Below are positions 40,000-49,102 of a stretch of DNA of 64,000 bases, one piece after another (positions within the stretch are counted from its first letter, which is position 1; each line of letters begins with the position of its first letter). Below the pieces are notes generated by a model, which had not been told where the DNA came from, did no database searches, and saw only the letters and a program-made list of their open reading frames with translations. The translations under genes were made by a program, and so were the position numbers. The DNA comes from Trichomonas vaginalis G3 (lineage: Eukaryota; Parabasalia; Trichomonadida; Trichomonadidae), in NCBI RefSeq assembly GCF_026262505.1, contig NC_067206.1:30333896-30397895 (forward strand). The letters run 5' to 3'.

Positions 40000-41963
40000 G
40001 TTCTAACCCATGCATAAACTGTCATATAAGGTGGCATATAATCTGCACCCAAACCTGTTGAATTTGTTGTGAAAGTGTGTGAATGATTTCCTGCGGTTCC
40101 ACAGAAAATACCTGCGCTTGAATCTACTGGGTCACTTGAAATATCATATCTATTCATTCCCTGTCTATCCGAACCTGCTGCAAGATTTGTATAACCTCTT
40201 TTTGTTATTGAATGTGAATGATTACCTGTTGTGTTTGTAGTTCCTGTATGCTTATGCGGTGGAAGATTTGCTTCTAAAATTTTCTTTGAACCACCCGTTT
40301 GATTTGATGAATTAGCACAGTATAAGAATTTATCTACAATCTGCTGCCACGTACCAAAATCTAAAACACTTGCCGGATTAGTTGAATTCATTGACGTATA
40401 AATAGAGCCTATAGGATATATGGTTTCAAGAATCTGAGTCTTCATTGTTTGAAGTTCATGTTTAACATTTATAAATCCATCGCCATCTACAATATTTATA
40501 TTGTTTGTTATTAAACCATTAGGAAAAGTAGGAGGATAAATATTTTGTTCAACTAAAGGTGTACCGTCTCTTCCTGTTTTTGTTACTTCTTCAATGTATG
40601 CATTAATTTCTTTAATCCTGATTGTTTGAAATTCTTCATGCACATGCTCTTTATCAGCTTTTCCATTAATTTTATCATTTACTTCCGACTTCTTTGCATA
40701 ATTTTCATCTACCCATTCCTTTGCTTCTTCTGTATAACTCATTGCTTTTGTATCATAACGATTTAATTCTTCATCTACATATATTTTGTCGGTTTTATTG
40801 GCTAAATCAACAACCATATCTCTTAGGTTAGTGCACATATCTTCATCACGCATGCTTGATGAAGCAATAGCCCAATTCAATATTATCTCATCAGCTCTAA
40901 TAGTTGAGAAGGAGTTATGTGTATGTTCTTTATCTGCTTTCTTATCTAACATTGCTGGTAGTTCATATGTTTCAAAGTTTCTGACATGACCTTCGATATT
41001 TGTACATTTACTATCTAAACTGTTAAGCGTGTCTTTTACGCTAGTGCTTGGATTCTCTAAAGGTGCACTTGAACCCAAATCAAAGTTCAGTATTATGTCG
41101 TCTGCTCTAACAGTTGTGAAGGATTCATGCGTATGATTTTTGTCTGCTTTACTGTCTAATGAAGTTTGAAGTGAATTTATGTCGGAGATATTGTGTTTAT
41201 GAGATTCCAAAACTTTGTTCGTTGCGTCAAGTTCATCTTTGTCAGCTTTAGTTTTAATAGCATCTTCCACCTTCATTCTTGACTTAACCATCAAAGTAAA
41301 TCTTGGTTCAACTAATACATCGTTAACAAAGAAACTATAGGCATAAATTTCATCGTTATAATCAAATGCTTCTGGTGCTTTACCTGTGTCATACTGTACA
41401 GTACAACGTATGTCATAACCTTCAGCACGAATGAATTTATATCTTCTTTCATTAACATCTTCCGTCTTCACTCTTTCTTCGGTTCGTGTTAAATATCCAT
41501 GATAATCCGTTATAATATGTTCATCTGAACTTACATAATGAACATGGTTCGTGACTCTATCACTCAGAGCTAAAAGCTCATTTTTGTCTGCCTTACTATC
41601 TAATTTCTCATTAACATCATTCACCTCTAATTCAACCCTTCCACCAGAACTCTTATTATCATTAATCTTTTTCATTAATTCAGTAATTACATCATAAAGA
41701 CTATATTCTGTTTTCGGTTCTGTAAATAATGAGTCAAAATTTCTTTTCATCATTACATCGCTGACATTAATGATATCATCAATACCTTTTTCATTTATTC
41801 TCTTCATTAGTTCTGCAATAATGACGAATATATAATCTGTTAATTTATTCTCTTCATCAAGGGTTATAGAATGATTTGAAATCGAATCATTAACACCTCT
41901 AAATAAATCAATAACTTCAGGATACACGTTTTTAATGTCTCGAATAACCTGACCCGTATCCTC

Positions 41964-41994
41964 GCCACTATGTGGCTCTGAGCCCGTTGGGCTC
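41964..41994. repeat. Double hairpin in the fibre gene (1)
   Basis: GCCAC-TAT-GTGGC then GAGCCC-GTT-GGGCTC, in a low-complexity Gly/Ser/Glu linker, frame kept. Confidence 0.75.
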
Positions 41995-42016
41995 TGTTGT
42001 TCCTCCTCTTCTTCAT

Positions 42017-42042
42017 GGGCTTTGCCCTCGCCGCTACGCGGC
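42017..42042. repeat. Double hairpin in the fibre gene (2), opposite order
   Basis: GGGC-TTT-GCCC then GCCGC-TAC-GCGGC, only 22 bases from the previous one and in inverted order, frame kept. Confidence 0.75.
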
Positions 42043-43259
42043 TTTATGTCTCTAGACACCATCAACGCAGCCATAACCGGAGGGTTTGTTGCTACCTGTT
42101 CGAAAATCTGTCCGTTATGTACGGTGTATCTAAATAATTTCTTTGTGTTTGTTAAAACATTTGAAACAAGTCTTTTAAAACCATCTACAAAATTTCCCGT
42201 TTCACCTAATGTTCTTGCAGCATCTACAAGCTCACCCATTCCCGCTTTCGACCCCAAAAACGTCCATATGGCGTTTATCTCACTCTGTATAGTTGTCCAT
42301 TCAGCGAAACTAACACCCGCATTCGCTAAGTCGAAAATGAAACCCAGTGGATCGAACTTAATTCCGCCTTCTTTTTCAATTTCAACGAACTCACTAACAT
42401 GAGATTTTAAATATTCTTTCGTTAAAATCGTTTTTCCTGATGTCATGCTGTTAACGGAGCTATCACCGTCAAAAGTTAACGAATTCAATTTCGTCATTGA
42501 TGCTTTTATTTCATACACCGCTTTATCGATAGTTTTTGGCCCACCTTCTTTAGAAGTGTATGAAACATTAATGAATGAATTATATGTATTCATGAATGAG
42601 TTAAAATCAATGATTTTCATTAATGAAGCCTTTAATGATTCATTAACTGTTGAATCCCTTAATTCAATTAATGAAGCATCGTTAATGAAAGGTACACTGC
42701 AAACCGTCGTGTTTGGATCAAATGCCGTAGTCGGCTGGGGAGTATTAATTATATAAGTCATTAAATCATTAAGTGACGTAAATAATGTTGTTGTTTTTGA
42801 TTTAATTTCTTTAGCATCTGTTATATACGGTAATTTTATTTCTGTAGTTTCTGAATTAAAGATATTCGCTAAAATGTTTTGTAAACTGTTTTGAACAGCT
42901 GTCTAAACCGTTGAATTCGGAACCCGTACGATTTCACCATCCTTATTAAAGGGCATTGCACATGGCGTAGTGCTTGGGTCAAATCTTTCGGGATTATAAT
43001 TCAACATATATTCTAATGCTTCATAAACAGACCTATATACTGTTGTGTTATCTTTTTCAATAATTTCACCATTTTTAATAAAAGGCATTGTACATGGCGT
43101 TAATATTGGAATGAATTTTTCATATTCTTTCCATGAGATATAATGTTCAGTCTTTCCATCAGTGATAATTAAACATTCATCATTAAATGAAAACGTGTAT
43201 GAACCGAAAATTAATCTTTTCGCTCTATCAGCTTCATAAGAATATGCGGATATACTCAT

Positions 43260-43278
43260 ATTTTTAATTAGAATAAAA
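43260..43278. promoter_or_regulatory. 19-bp divergent promoter
   Basis: ATTTTTAATTAGAATAAAA separates two start codons pointing away from each other. It reads as TTTTTA..ATAAAATG on both strands. Similar 16-18 bp spacers are at 7663-7680, 20766-20781, 23198-23214 and 46039-46054. Confidence 0.6.
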
Positions 43279-44013
43279 ATGTTGTTCTATTTGCAAAGTA
43301 CTGATCCTAATGATTACGGGACATTAAAATTACAAACTAACCTTGGTCTTCAGAATGAACCACTAGCTTCCAGAGTTCTTGATTTTAGCACAATCGCTTC
43401 ATTTGTTATAACGGACGCTAACGATTTCATTACTTTTGAAATTGATGGTATTAGAACTGAAATTCATTTTAAAGCAAGAAATAAATATGATATTGATACG
43501 TTAGAGAAAAAGATTCAGGATCTCATTGATGAAAAATTTAATGGATCCATGACCTCCGGTCTCGCCCCTTTGGGGCTTAACTGTGAATTAACTGATTCAG
43601 GAATAATAAAATTTAGTTCCGAAAAAGAATTTAAAATTACTGATATGACTCATCGAGCACGTTTATTATTAGGTGCTTATCATCAAGAATTACCATTAAA
43701 ATCTTCTATTGAAAATCAAAAATATATAATTGAAATGAAGTCTGCGCCCTACATCTGTTATGGAAACTGTTTATATGTTGAATCAAAAATAAGTAATGTA
43801 ACAGGAATTTCAGGAGTTAATAATAAAAATTCTGTAATAGAATATAAATCATTCTGTTACGCCGTTAATTCTGTATTCATGCCTAATTTTCCGATTTTAT
43901 TAAGACACGAAGGAAAATGGGTTCGAATACAACCACACCATTTAAAAGATATGACATTTAGATTAGTTGATTTTCAAGGCGAACCAATTGAAATTAAAGC
44001 TCCTGTCAAATGA
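43279..44013 (+). CDS. Penton-like jelly-roll protein of Polinton B
   Basis: 244 residues, MLFYLQSTDPNDYGTLKLQT..., strand-rich throughout; FKITDMTHRARLLLGAYHQE and MTFRLVDFQGEPIEI match blocks in A's 8510-9333 region. It is intact and so the best template for this protein. An in-frame double hairpin at 43551-43576 encodes TSGLAPLGL in a loop. Probably the vertex protein. Confidence 0.6.
   Translation: MLFYLQSTDPNDYGTLKLQTNLGLQNEPLASRVLDFSTIASFVITDANDFITFEIDGIRTEIHFKARNKYDIDTLEKKIQDLIDEKFNGSMTSGLAPLGLNCELTDSGIIKFSSEKEFKITDMTHRARLLLGAYHQELPLKSSIENQKYIIEMKSAPYICYGNCLYVESKISNVTGISGVNNKNSVIEYKSFCYAVNSVFMPNFPILLRHEGKWVRIQPHHLKDMTFRLVDFQGEPIEIKAPVK
43551..43576. repeat. Double hairpin in the penton-like gene
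   Basis: GACC-TCC-GGTC then GCCCC-TTT-GGGGC; the A relative has no matching insertion, so it was gained by B. Confidence 0.75.
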
Positions 44014-44107
44014 CTATAGAAGTTGATTTTTGGTCTAATATAAGAGCTAATGGACTAGATGATGAACCAGGAGCCGCTACGCGAGGGATAAAAATATAAA
44101 TTTTAAA
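44014..44107. other. Spacer with a decayed double hairpin
   Basis: GAGCCGCTACGCGAGG near 44070 looks like half of a GCCGCTACGCGGC hairpin unit. Otherwise no gene. Confidence 0.4.
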
Positions 44108-44721
44108 TTAATTCGTTAAAACATATTTCAAGCAAAGTTTATATTCTGTTGAAAGTTTTGTGTATTCATTCGAATATTTATACTTAAACTCAACTCCTGT
44201 AGTTCCTGGTGTTTCGATTATTCTAATATTACCGATTTTCATAAATACCGGTATCCGACCGCAGCATTCGATTTCAGGGTCAAGATAATCAATAATACAC
44301 TGTTTACCTGTTATTCTTGATATAACATTCTCTAAATCCTCCTTTGTTAAAATTATTTGATTCTTACTAATAAGATTTGTCAAAAGCTTCTTATCATCTT
44401 TAAGTAATATTGTTTGGTATAAATTAAGGAGGTAATGGTCTACGTTATCTCTGTAGAAGTTGAAATTTGAATATGGATTATCTTGAGCTTCACGTGATAT
44501 AGGCTCTAATGGAGGTGGATATTCTAACTTAACTTCACTGTTAGCGTTTGCGTTTGAAGCTGTGTTTAAATTAACGGATTTCAGCTTTCTAGGCTCTTTT
44601 CTTTCAAGTTTTCAGAACTATAATTTTTGATTATAATATTATTTGTCGTTCTTGAATCAACATTCGACGTCGGTTCAATAGGAACATTCACTGCACCGGC
44701 TAAGATGGATTTACTTCTCAT
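44108..44721 (-). pseudogene. CCG-motif conserved protein of Polinton B
   Basis: The minus strand from MRSKSILAGAVNVPIEPTSN; the C-terminal part (IIDYLDPEIECCGRIPVFMK, VEFKYKYSNEY) matches A's 193-residue protein at 7681-8262. Low-complexity acidic or Asn-rich N-terminus in both. Core Polinton protein of unknown role. Fossil. The leader TTTTTATTCTTTAGAAAATG fits. Confidence 0.55.
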
Positions 44722-44756
44722 TTTCTAAAGAATAAAAACCTTTTATTACTATAAAA

Positions 44757-45149
44757 ATGAATAATATCTTTGATAAAGGTTTAAACGTGAAACTTGAAAA
44801 TGAAAATCTTGTTGAATTCACTGAAACGGGCGCAGTTTATAAAGATGTTGAGGTGTTAAATAAGAAAGCAAAAGGCAGAAGTCGAAATATGAACATCGAT
44901 TATAAACCATTTACTATTTACGTTAATGATGGTTCTGGTGGTTCAAACATTAAATATGCAGAAAGTAATAGAGTTTATGCGTTAAAAGGTGAAGCACCAT
45001 CGATTAAAAACAGTTATTCTAATCTTTATCCTCAAAAACTAACTAATCCAGAAAGTGTGGACATGAATGACACCAAAAATATAAACAGAAATGGTGATAG
45101 AGATGGATGGAATCTATTCACAACACCTCATCTAAAAATAAAGCTTTAA
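44757..45149 (+). CDS. 130-residue unknown protein
   Basis: MNNIFDKGLNVKLENENLVE..., with GRSRNMNIDYKPFTIYVNDG and a charged, low-complexity end. Leader ATTACTATAAAAATG. No family recognised. It overlaps the ATPase end by four bases. Confidence 0.5.
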   Translation: MNNIFDKGLNVKLENENLVEFTETGAVYKDVEVLNKKAKGRSRNMNIDYKPFTIYVNDGSGGSNIKYAESNRVYALKGEAPSIKNSYSNLYPQKLTNPESVDMNDTKNINRNGDRDGWNLFTTPHLKIKL

Positions 45150-46038
45150 AATAATGTTGGTCTTTCCCAAGGTATATTTTTAACATTAATTGTATTAGTC
45201 ATTATATGAATTTCTAAATATGAACGTGGTGAAATGAGTGATTTATAAGCATCCCAGATTTCATCAAAAGGTAATGTTATACCTGATTGCTTCCAAATTA
45301 ATTCTATATCGTATTTTGAGAAACCTTGAAATATAACGAAATCAGTAATGAGACGTTTAATGTTTAAGCTAAAAACCTCCACGTCTGCATAAGTATTGCT
45401 ACAGTCATGTGATAATGTCTGACTTTAGTAATTAAATTAGCTAATGGTGAATCTGGTTTTGAAACTAAACCTTTACCAGCGAAATCATCACAAACTAATA
45501 AAGTGTTTGATGGATATTTTTTAAAAGGATATTTTGAAAGTTTTGAGAGAATGTAGTTTGTCAATCGTTTCATATCATACGTACCATCCTGCTGTCTCAA
45601 ATGATGTTTATCAATAATTCTTTCCATTTCTTCCGAGGTCTTTTGCATTCCTGATTGTATAAATTCAACTATTGCATAATATTTCTTCTTTCTTCTTATA
45701 TAACGTTGAAGAAAAGAAATTAATTCGCTATCTGGAACTTTAATTACTGATGCCTGAACTTTACTCATAAACGTCTTCGCTGTTGAATCCATTGAATCTG
45801 AAGTTGCTGATATAATGATTTGGTCATAATATGAATTGACAGTTCAAGCCTAACGTTCAGTAATTAAAATATGACGTATTAAATTAAAAGTCTTTCCCGA
45901 ACCCATTTTTCCGCAATAGAAATACACACCGTTTGAACAGAACTGATAATCCTTACTGAAGGGAAGAATTAATGAACTATTGAGTTTATCAGATTTTTCA
46001 TTCATTTTTTCATCTACTTCTTCAAATAAATGTTTCAT
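45146..46038 (-). pseudogene. Packaging ATPase region of Polinton B
   Basis: From 46038 (MKHLFEEVDEKMNEKSDKLN): Walker A YFYCGKMGSGKTFN, Walker B NTLLVCDDFAGKG, then VRHYHMTVAILMQTWRF, and a C-terminal part with FPFDEIWDAYKSL-type helices. The same order as A's ATPase (11555-12416). Fossil with few breaks. Starts 16 bases from the divergent 46055 gene. Confidence 0.75.
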
Positions 46039-46054
46039 TTTATTATAATTAAAA

Positions 46055-46952
46055 ATGCAAGTCAGAAATTTTGTTAATACCGTTCCCAGTCTTAATGATA
46101 AAAGTATTAAAATCTATTATGAGCACATATTTTCACAACCGTTTAAAATAATCAATGGTGAATACATTTATGAATACCCTAAACACTGGGTTGATTATAA
46201 CACTGGTGAAAAAGCAATTGAAATAAGACAGATAAAAACCATTCCTGCAGGACGAACCATTGAATTATATAACTTTGGAATAATAAGAGATAATCATCAA
46301 TATGATTTACAGATTTATATAGATTTAGACACAGGAGATGATATGACAGCATTTAATAAAAAGATTAAATCGGTTCTTATTGAACAGTTAAAAGGTGCCG
46401 GATATCCTCAACCTAATGAAGTTGATATGTTTTATAGTTTTGAAACTAATTCAATAGAATTTCGTGTTAATTCAAATTCAAAAGCTGGTTTCATATTTGA
46501 TTTAAGAAAGATGAGTGTGTGCTGTCGGTGATGAGATTGAAAATATATACACGAATAAAAATTTTCAAGAGATTACAGGAATTAATAATGATGAATGCTT
46601 TTATCGATTTGCTCAGTTCGGAGCAGAACAGATAACATTAAATGACCTCCTGGAGTACTTACCAAAATCAATTTCCATTAAAAATGATGATTATTTATTA
46701 ACATCAATTTCATTTAATGGTGTTTGGTCCAGAGAAGCGGCAATCATTAAATCAAGTATAAGTGAATTCGCTGAAGATTCTATTTTATGTTTATCAAACT
46801 GTTTATATTCTCCGCCGAAGCATTATTCAATAACTAATTATGTTAATAAATTTAATATAAAATTAGTTGAACCATCGAGCCTAAAAGATATTGTCCTTCC
46901 TGATGACAGAAAAGATAGTATTATTATCGAACTCATATTAATCGCTTATTAA
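46055..46952 (+). pseudogene. Second penton-like protein region of Polinton B
   Basis: Begins MQVRNFVNTVPSLNDKSIKI. GEYIYEYPKHWVDYNTG and DSILCLSNCLYSPPKHYS match A's 23215-24071. Strand-rich, jelly-roll-like. Fossil region. The leader TTTTATTATAATTAAAAATG fits. Confidence 0.55.
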
Positions 46953-46969
46953 AATTTAATTATATATAA

Positions 46970-47266
46970 ATGAGTTCAACGACTGAAAGCGCATGGGCTA
47001 GTTTTGATGAAGACCCTAAACCGCGGAATTATAATAGAATTGTAATTCCTGTAGGTCTTTTATTAGCTGCTGGTGCTGTAGCGGGACCATATTTATATAG
47101 AAATTTATATAGAACACCGATTAATTCAACTGCCGGGGCTGATCTTATTCCAACAGGTCTGAAAAAATCTACACCGATTCAAACAAGCCCGACACAGGAA
47201 AGGAACCGCGAACCACTCACACGTATTAGGTCTTTTATTAATTATTTAAAGAATAGAAGAAATTAA
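46970..47266 (+). CDS. 98-residue membrane protein
   Basis: MSSTTESAWASFDEDPKPRN, then a hydrophobic helix (VIPVGLLLAAGAVAGPYLY, residues about 26-44), then a Pro/Thr/Arg-rich tail ending in a basic helix. One membrane span, probably N-outside. It opens a tight run of small plus-strand genes with TAAATG starts. Possibly virion membrane or entry function. Confidence 0.55.
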   Translation: MSSTTESAWASFDEDPKPRNYNRIVIPVGLLLAAGAVAGPYLYRNLYRTPINSTAGADLIPTGLKKSTPIQTSPTQERNREPLTRIRSFINYLKNRRN

Positions 47267-47276
47267 TTTGTAATAA

Positions 47277-47477
47277 ATGACGTCGTTAAATGTAAAAATA
47301 ATTTGTGATGATATTACTATCATTGATGATGTAAGTGAGTGTGCTAATATAATTGATAGAATTAATGAACTAATAAAGAGGTTCAGTGGTGAAAAAGTCA
47401 GAGTTTCATTAACGTTTAGCTCCGATGAAAAATTTTATGAGTTAATCATTATGAGAAATGATTTTAATAAGCATTAA
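47277..47477 (+). CDS. 66-residue small protein
   Basis: MTSLNVKIICDDITIIDDVS..., strand-helix-strand. Start ATAAATG, stop directly abuts the next ATG (47478). Unknown. Confidence 0.5.
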   Translation: MTSLNVKIICDDITIIDDVSECANIIDRINELIKRFSGEKVRVSLTFSSDEKFYELIIMRNDFNKH

Positions 47478-47999
47478 ATGGTATTTTCAACACTATCAGC
47501 TTTGTATGGAGGTTATAAAGCTATTGACGGTTTAACTGGTGGAGCTGTATCAAAAGCTTTAAAAAATAATGCTGGAATGCTTGTGGGAGCTGCTGCCAGA
47601 AAATTAAAATCTGAAAAGTTAAAGAAATTAGGTAACTGGGTCGCTGACCAGTCGCAGAACCTTTTAGGTGAAGATAATGAAATATCTAAGCAGCTAAAAG
47701 ATTTTAAAGGTCAGTTGAATGGCGAAGAGTTTAAATTAAATTCACTTAAAGAAAAGGAGAAACAGCCAGAATATCCACCAATTGAGGCACCGCCGATTAA
47801 TTCAGCACCTGCGCCATCACCAGCACCAGCGCCAGTAACTGCAGTCGCACCATATGACCCGAACGCTTATGGAAGACCTTTTGACCCTAAAACAGGAGGT
47901 TCGAATTGGTTCCATTACGGTCGAAGATATATTTTAGCTAAAATCGCAAAAGCAAAGAAACTGTTAAAAACTAAAAAGAAACCAAGAGTTTTAAAGTAA
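47478..47999 (+). CDS. Gly/Ala-rich amphipathic virion-type protein of B
   Basis: 173 residues: MVFSTLSALYGGYKAIDGLT and an amphipathic Gly/Ala-rich N-terminus, a Lys/Glu helix, a Pro/Ala linker (PAPSPAPAPVTAVAP) and a highly basic C-terminus (KAKKLLKTKKKPRVLK). The layout parallels A's 20364-20765 and adenovirus-type internal proteins that bind DNA and disrupt membranes. Inference. Confidence 0.5.
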   Translation: MVFSTLSALYGGYKAIDGLTGGAVSKALKNNAGMLVGAAARKLKSEKLKKLGNWVADQSQNLLGEDNEISKQLKDFKGQLNGEEFKLNSLKEKEKQPEYPPIEAPPINSAPAPSPAPAPVTAVAPYDPNAYGRPFDPKTGGSNWFHYGRRYILAKIAKAKKLLKTKKKPRVLK

Positions 48000-48003
48000 T
48001 TAA

Positions 48004-48222
48004 ATGGTTAGAGATGTTCTCGAATACCCTGCACCACCTGAAACGCCTAACAATAATGATTTATATAATCGATTGAAAACTTTAGGTAAAGCGTATTTAT
48101 GGTTTAATTATCCTTATCATATGGCGGCTTATAAACTTTATAAACACTATAAAGAAAGTAATAGACCTTCAACCGACCTAGTTGATCCGCAGGAATTAAG
48201 GAAAAGACGACGAAGCCGCTAA
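48004..48222 (+). CDS. 72-residue basic-tailed small protein
   Basis: MVRDVLEYPAPPETPNNNDL, a Tyr-rich helix (LWFNYPYHMAAYKLYKHYK) and an RKRRRSR end. The stop overlaps the following double hairpin (48215-48248), which may have supplied the end. Start TTAAATG. Confidence 0.5.
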   Translation: MVRDVLEYPAPPETPNNNDLYNRLKTLGKAYLWFNYPYHMAAYKLYKHYKESNRPSTDLVDPQELRKRRRSR

Positions 48223-48248
48223 GCGGCTCAGATGGACTCAGAGAGTCC
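48215..48248. repeat. Double hairpin at the end of the 48004 gene
   Basis: GCCGC-TAA-GCGGC then GGACTC-AGA-GAGTCC. The loop TAA supplies the gene's stop codon. Confidence 0.75.
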
Positions 48249-48303
48249 TCATAAAAAATAAAGTTAATTTTAAAAATATTTTTTATTTTTTACTTTTAAT
48301 AAA

Positions 48304-48534
48304 ATGAGTACTAAAATTACTGAAGCAACAAAACAAAAATTTTTAGTTGAATACATTAAATCAGGAACTATTCCAGAAGGTTTTTATGTTCATCAAATGA
48401 AAGATGGTAGAGTTCAATTTAGAAAAATTAAGCAGCCATTAAATAAAGATGGAATATTAAGAAAGATTAAATTATATGAAGATAACATAGCAGAACTGAC
48501 GAAGAAATTAGAAGAAATGGATAAATCAGATTAG
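48304..48534 (+). CDS. Small-protein family with KDGRVQFRKIKQPL motif (B member 2)
   Basis: 76 residues, MSTKITEATKQKFLVEYIKS; the shortest and cleanest member of the family at 19592-20169 and 29278-29730: motif plus a short coiled coil. The leader TTTTTACTTTTAATAAAATG fits. Two paralogues in one element suggest different partners or stages. Confidence 0.6.
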   Translation: MSTKITEATKQKFLVEYIKSGTIPEGFYVHQMKDGRVQFRKIKQPLNKDGILRKIKLYEDNIAELTKKLEEMDKSD

Positions 48535-48559
48535 ATATAAAATTTTATTTTTATATAAA

Positions 48560-48700
48560 ATGAATTTTACTAATAAATTATTAATTATCGTTTCATTAGT
48601 TCTCATCTCCCGTGAAGCTCGTTTATGGTATGAATCTATAAAAGAGTTTGAAGACAGCAGCGATGACATTCCTGAATCATGCCAGCATATTTACTGTTGA
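48560..48700 (+). CDS. 46-residue membrane-anchored small protein
   Basis: MNFTNKLLIIVSLVLISREA opens with a hydrophobic helix like a signal anchor, followed by an acidic tail with PESCQHIYC. The leader TTTTATTTTTATATAAAATG is a perfect fit to the start motif. Polinton A has a similar ending (PLPANVQHMYS) near 24717-24790. Last gene before the right TIR. Confidence 0.55.
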   Translation: MNFTNKLLIIVSLVLISREARLWYESIKEFEDSSDDIPESCQHIYC

Positions 48701-48711
48701 AAATTCATGTT

Positions 48712-49102
48712 CTCTCAAGGTTAGAAATGAGGTTAGATATCGGGTTAGATCTACCCTAAAATTAATTTTATCATTTATTTTATCGTTTATGTTAAACATG
48801 GGCTTTTAGCCCCGCCGCTAAGCGGCTTAGTATATACAGAAATAAAAAAATAAATTTAAAAAATTTTGAGTTAGTTTATTTTTAAGTTTATTTTTTAAAA
48901 AATATTTTTTTTATTTTGAGTAGTGTAAAAATTTACGATGAAAAAAATAAATAAAAAATTTTAAAGTTTATTTTTTAAAAATATTTATTTTTATTTTTTG
49001 TAAATGTAAAATATTTTACGTGTCAAACGGTTTTTGTCAAATTCTAGTAATTTGAGTACTAAGAGGCGTAGACCCTTGGTACCCAATTACTAGATACTAA
49101 CT
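48712..49102. repeat. Right TIR of Polinton B
   Basis: Inverted copy of the left TIR, with the same iterons (48718-48755), the double hairpin in inverted order (48800-48826), and the outer AT-rich part ending GATACTAACT. Confidence 0.85.

Larger units (their letters stand above)
39993..43259 (-). pseudogene. Long phage-like fibre region of Polinton B
   Basis: The main open stretch (39993-42761, 922 residues) has a helical base, a shaft with KADKN/KADKEH repeats and HTHxSFxTxRADxIILN units, and a C-terminal Gp10/collar domain (YPIGSIYTSMNSTNP, FGTWQQIVDKFLYCA, then HKHTGTTNTTGNHSHS and MPPYMTVYAWVRTD). The 42903-43259 stretch upstream carries two CxMPFxKDGEI modules, and a third (CSVPFINDASL) sits at the start of the main stretch. 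Likely the receptor-binding spike. Two double hairpins lie in frame at 41964-42042. A fossil with few breaks. Confidence 0.75.
27937..49102. mobile_element. Polinton/Maverick family B (fossil, mostly whole)
   Basis: A 21.2-kb Polinton with complete ends. It starts AGTTAGTATC and ends GATACTAACT (the AG...CT termini typical of Polintons), has TIRs of about 390-500 bp and is flanked by a 5-bp duplication TCTCC (27932-27936 and 49103-49107). Parts: minor structural proteins, major capsid, HNH, DNA polymerase B, candidate ssDNA-binding protein, a TIR-flanked gene cassette, integrase, long fibre, penton-like proteins, packaging ATPase and several small genes. It has roughly eight breaks and is otherwise well kept, so it is likely younger than A'. 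Confidence 0.9.

Noticed and set aside
42022-42402. Plus-strand frame opposite the fibre gene
   Set aside because: Antisense shadow without leader motif.
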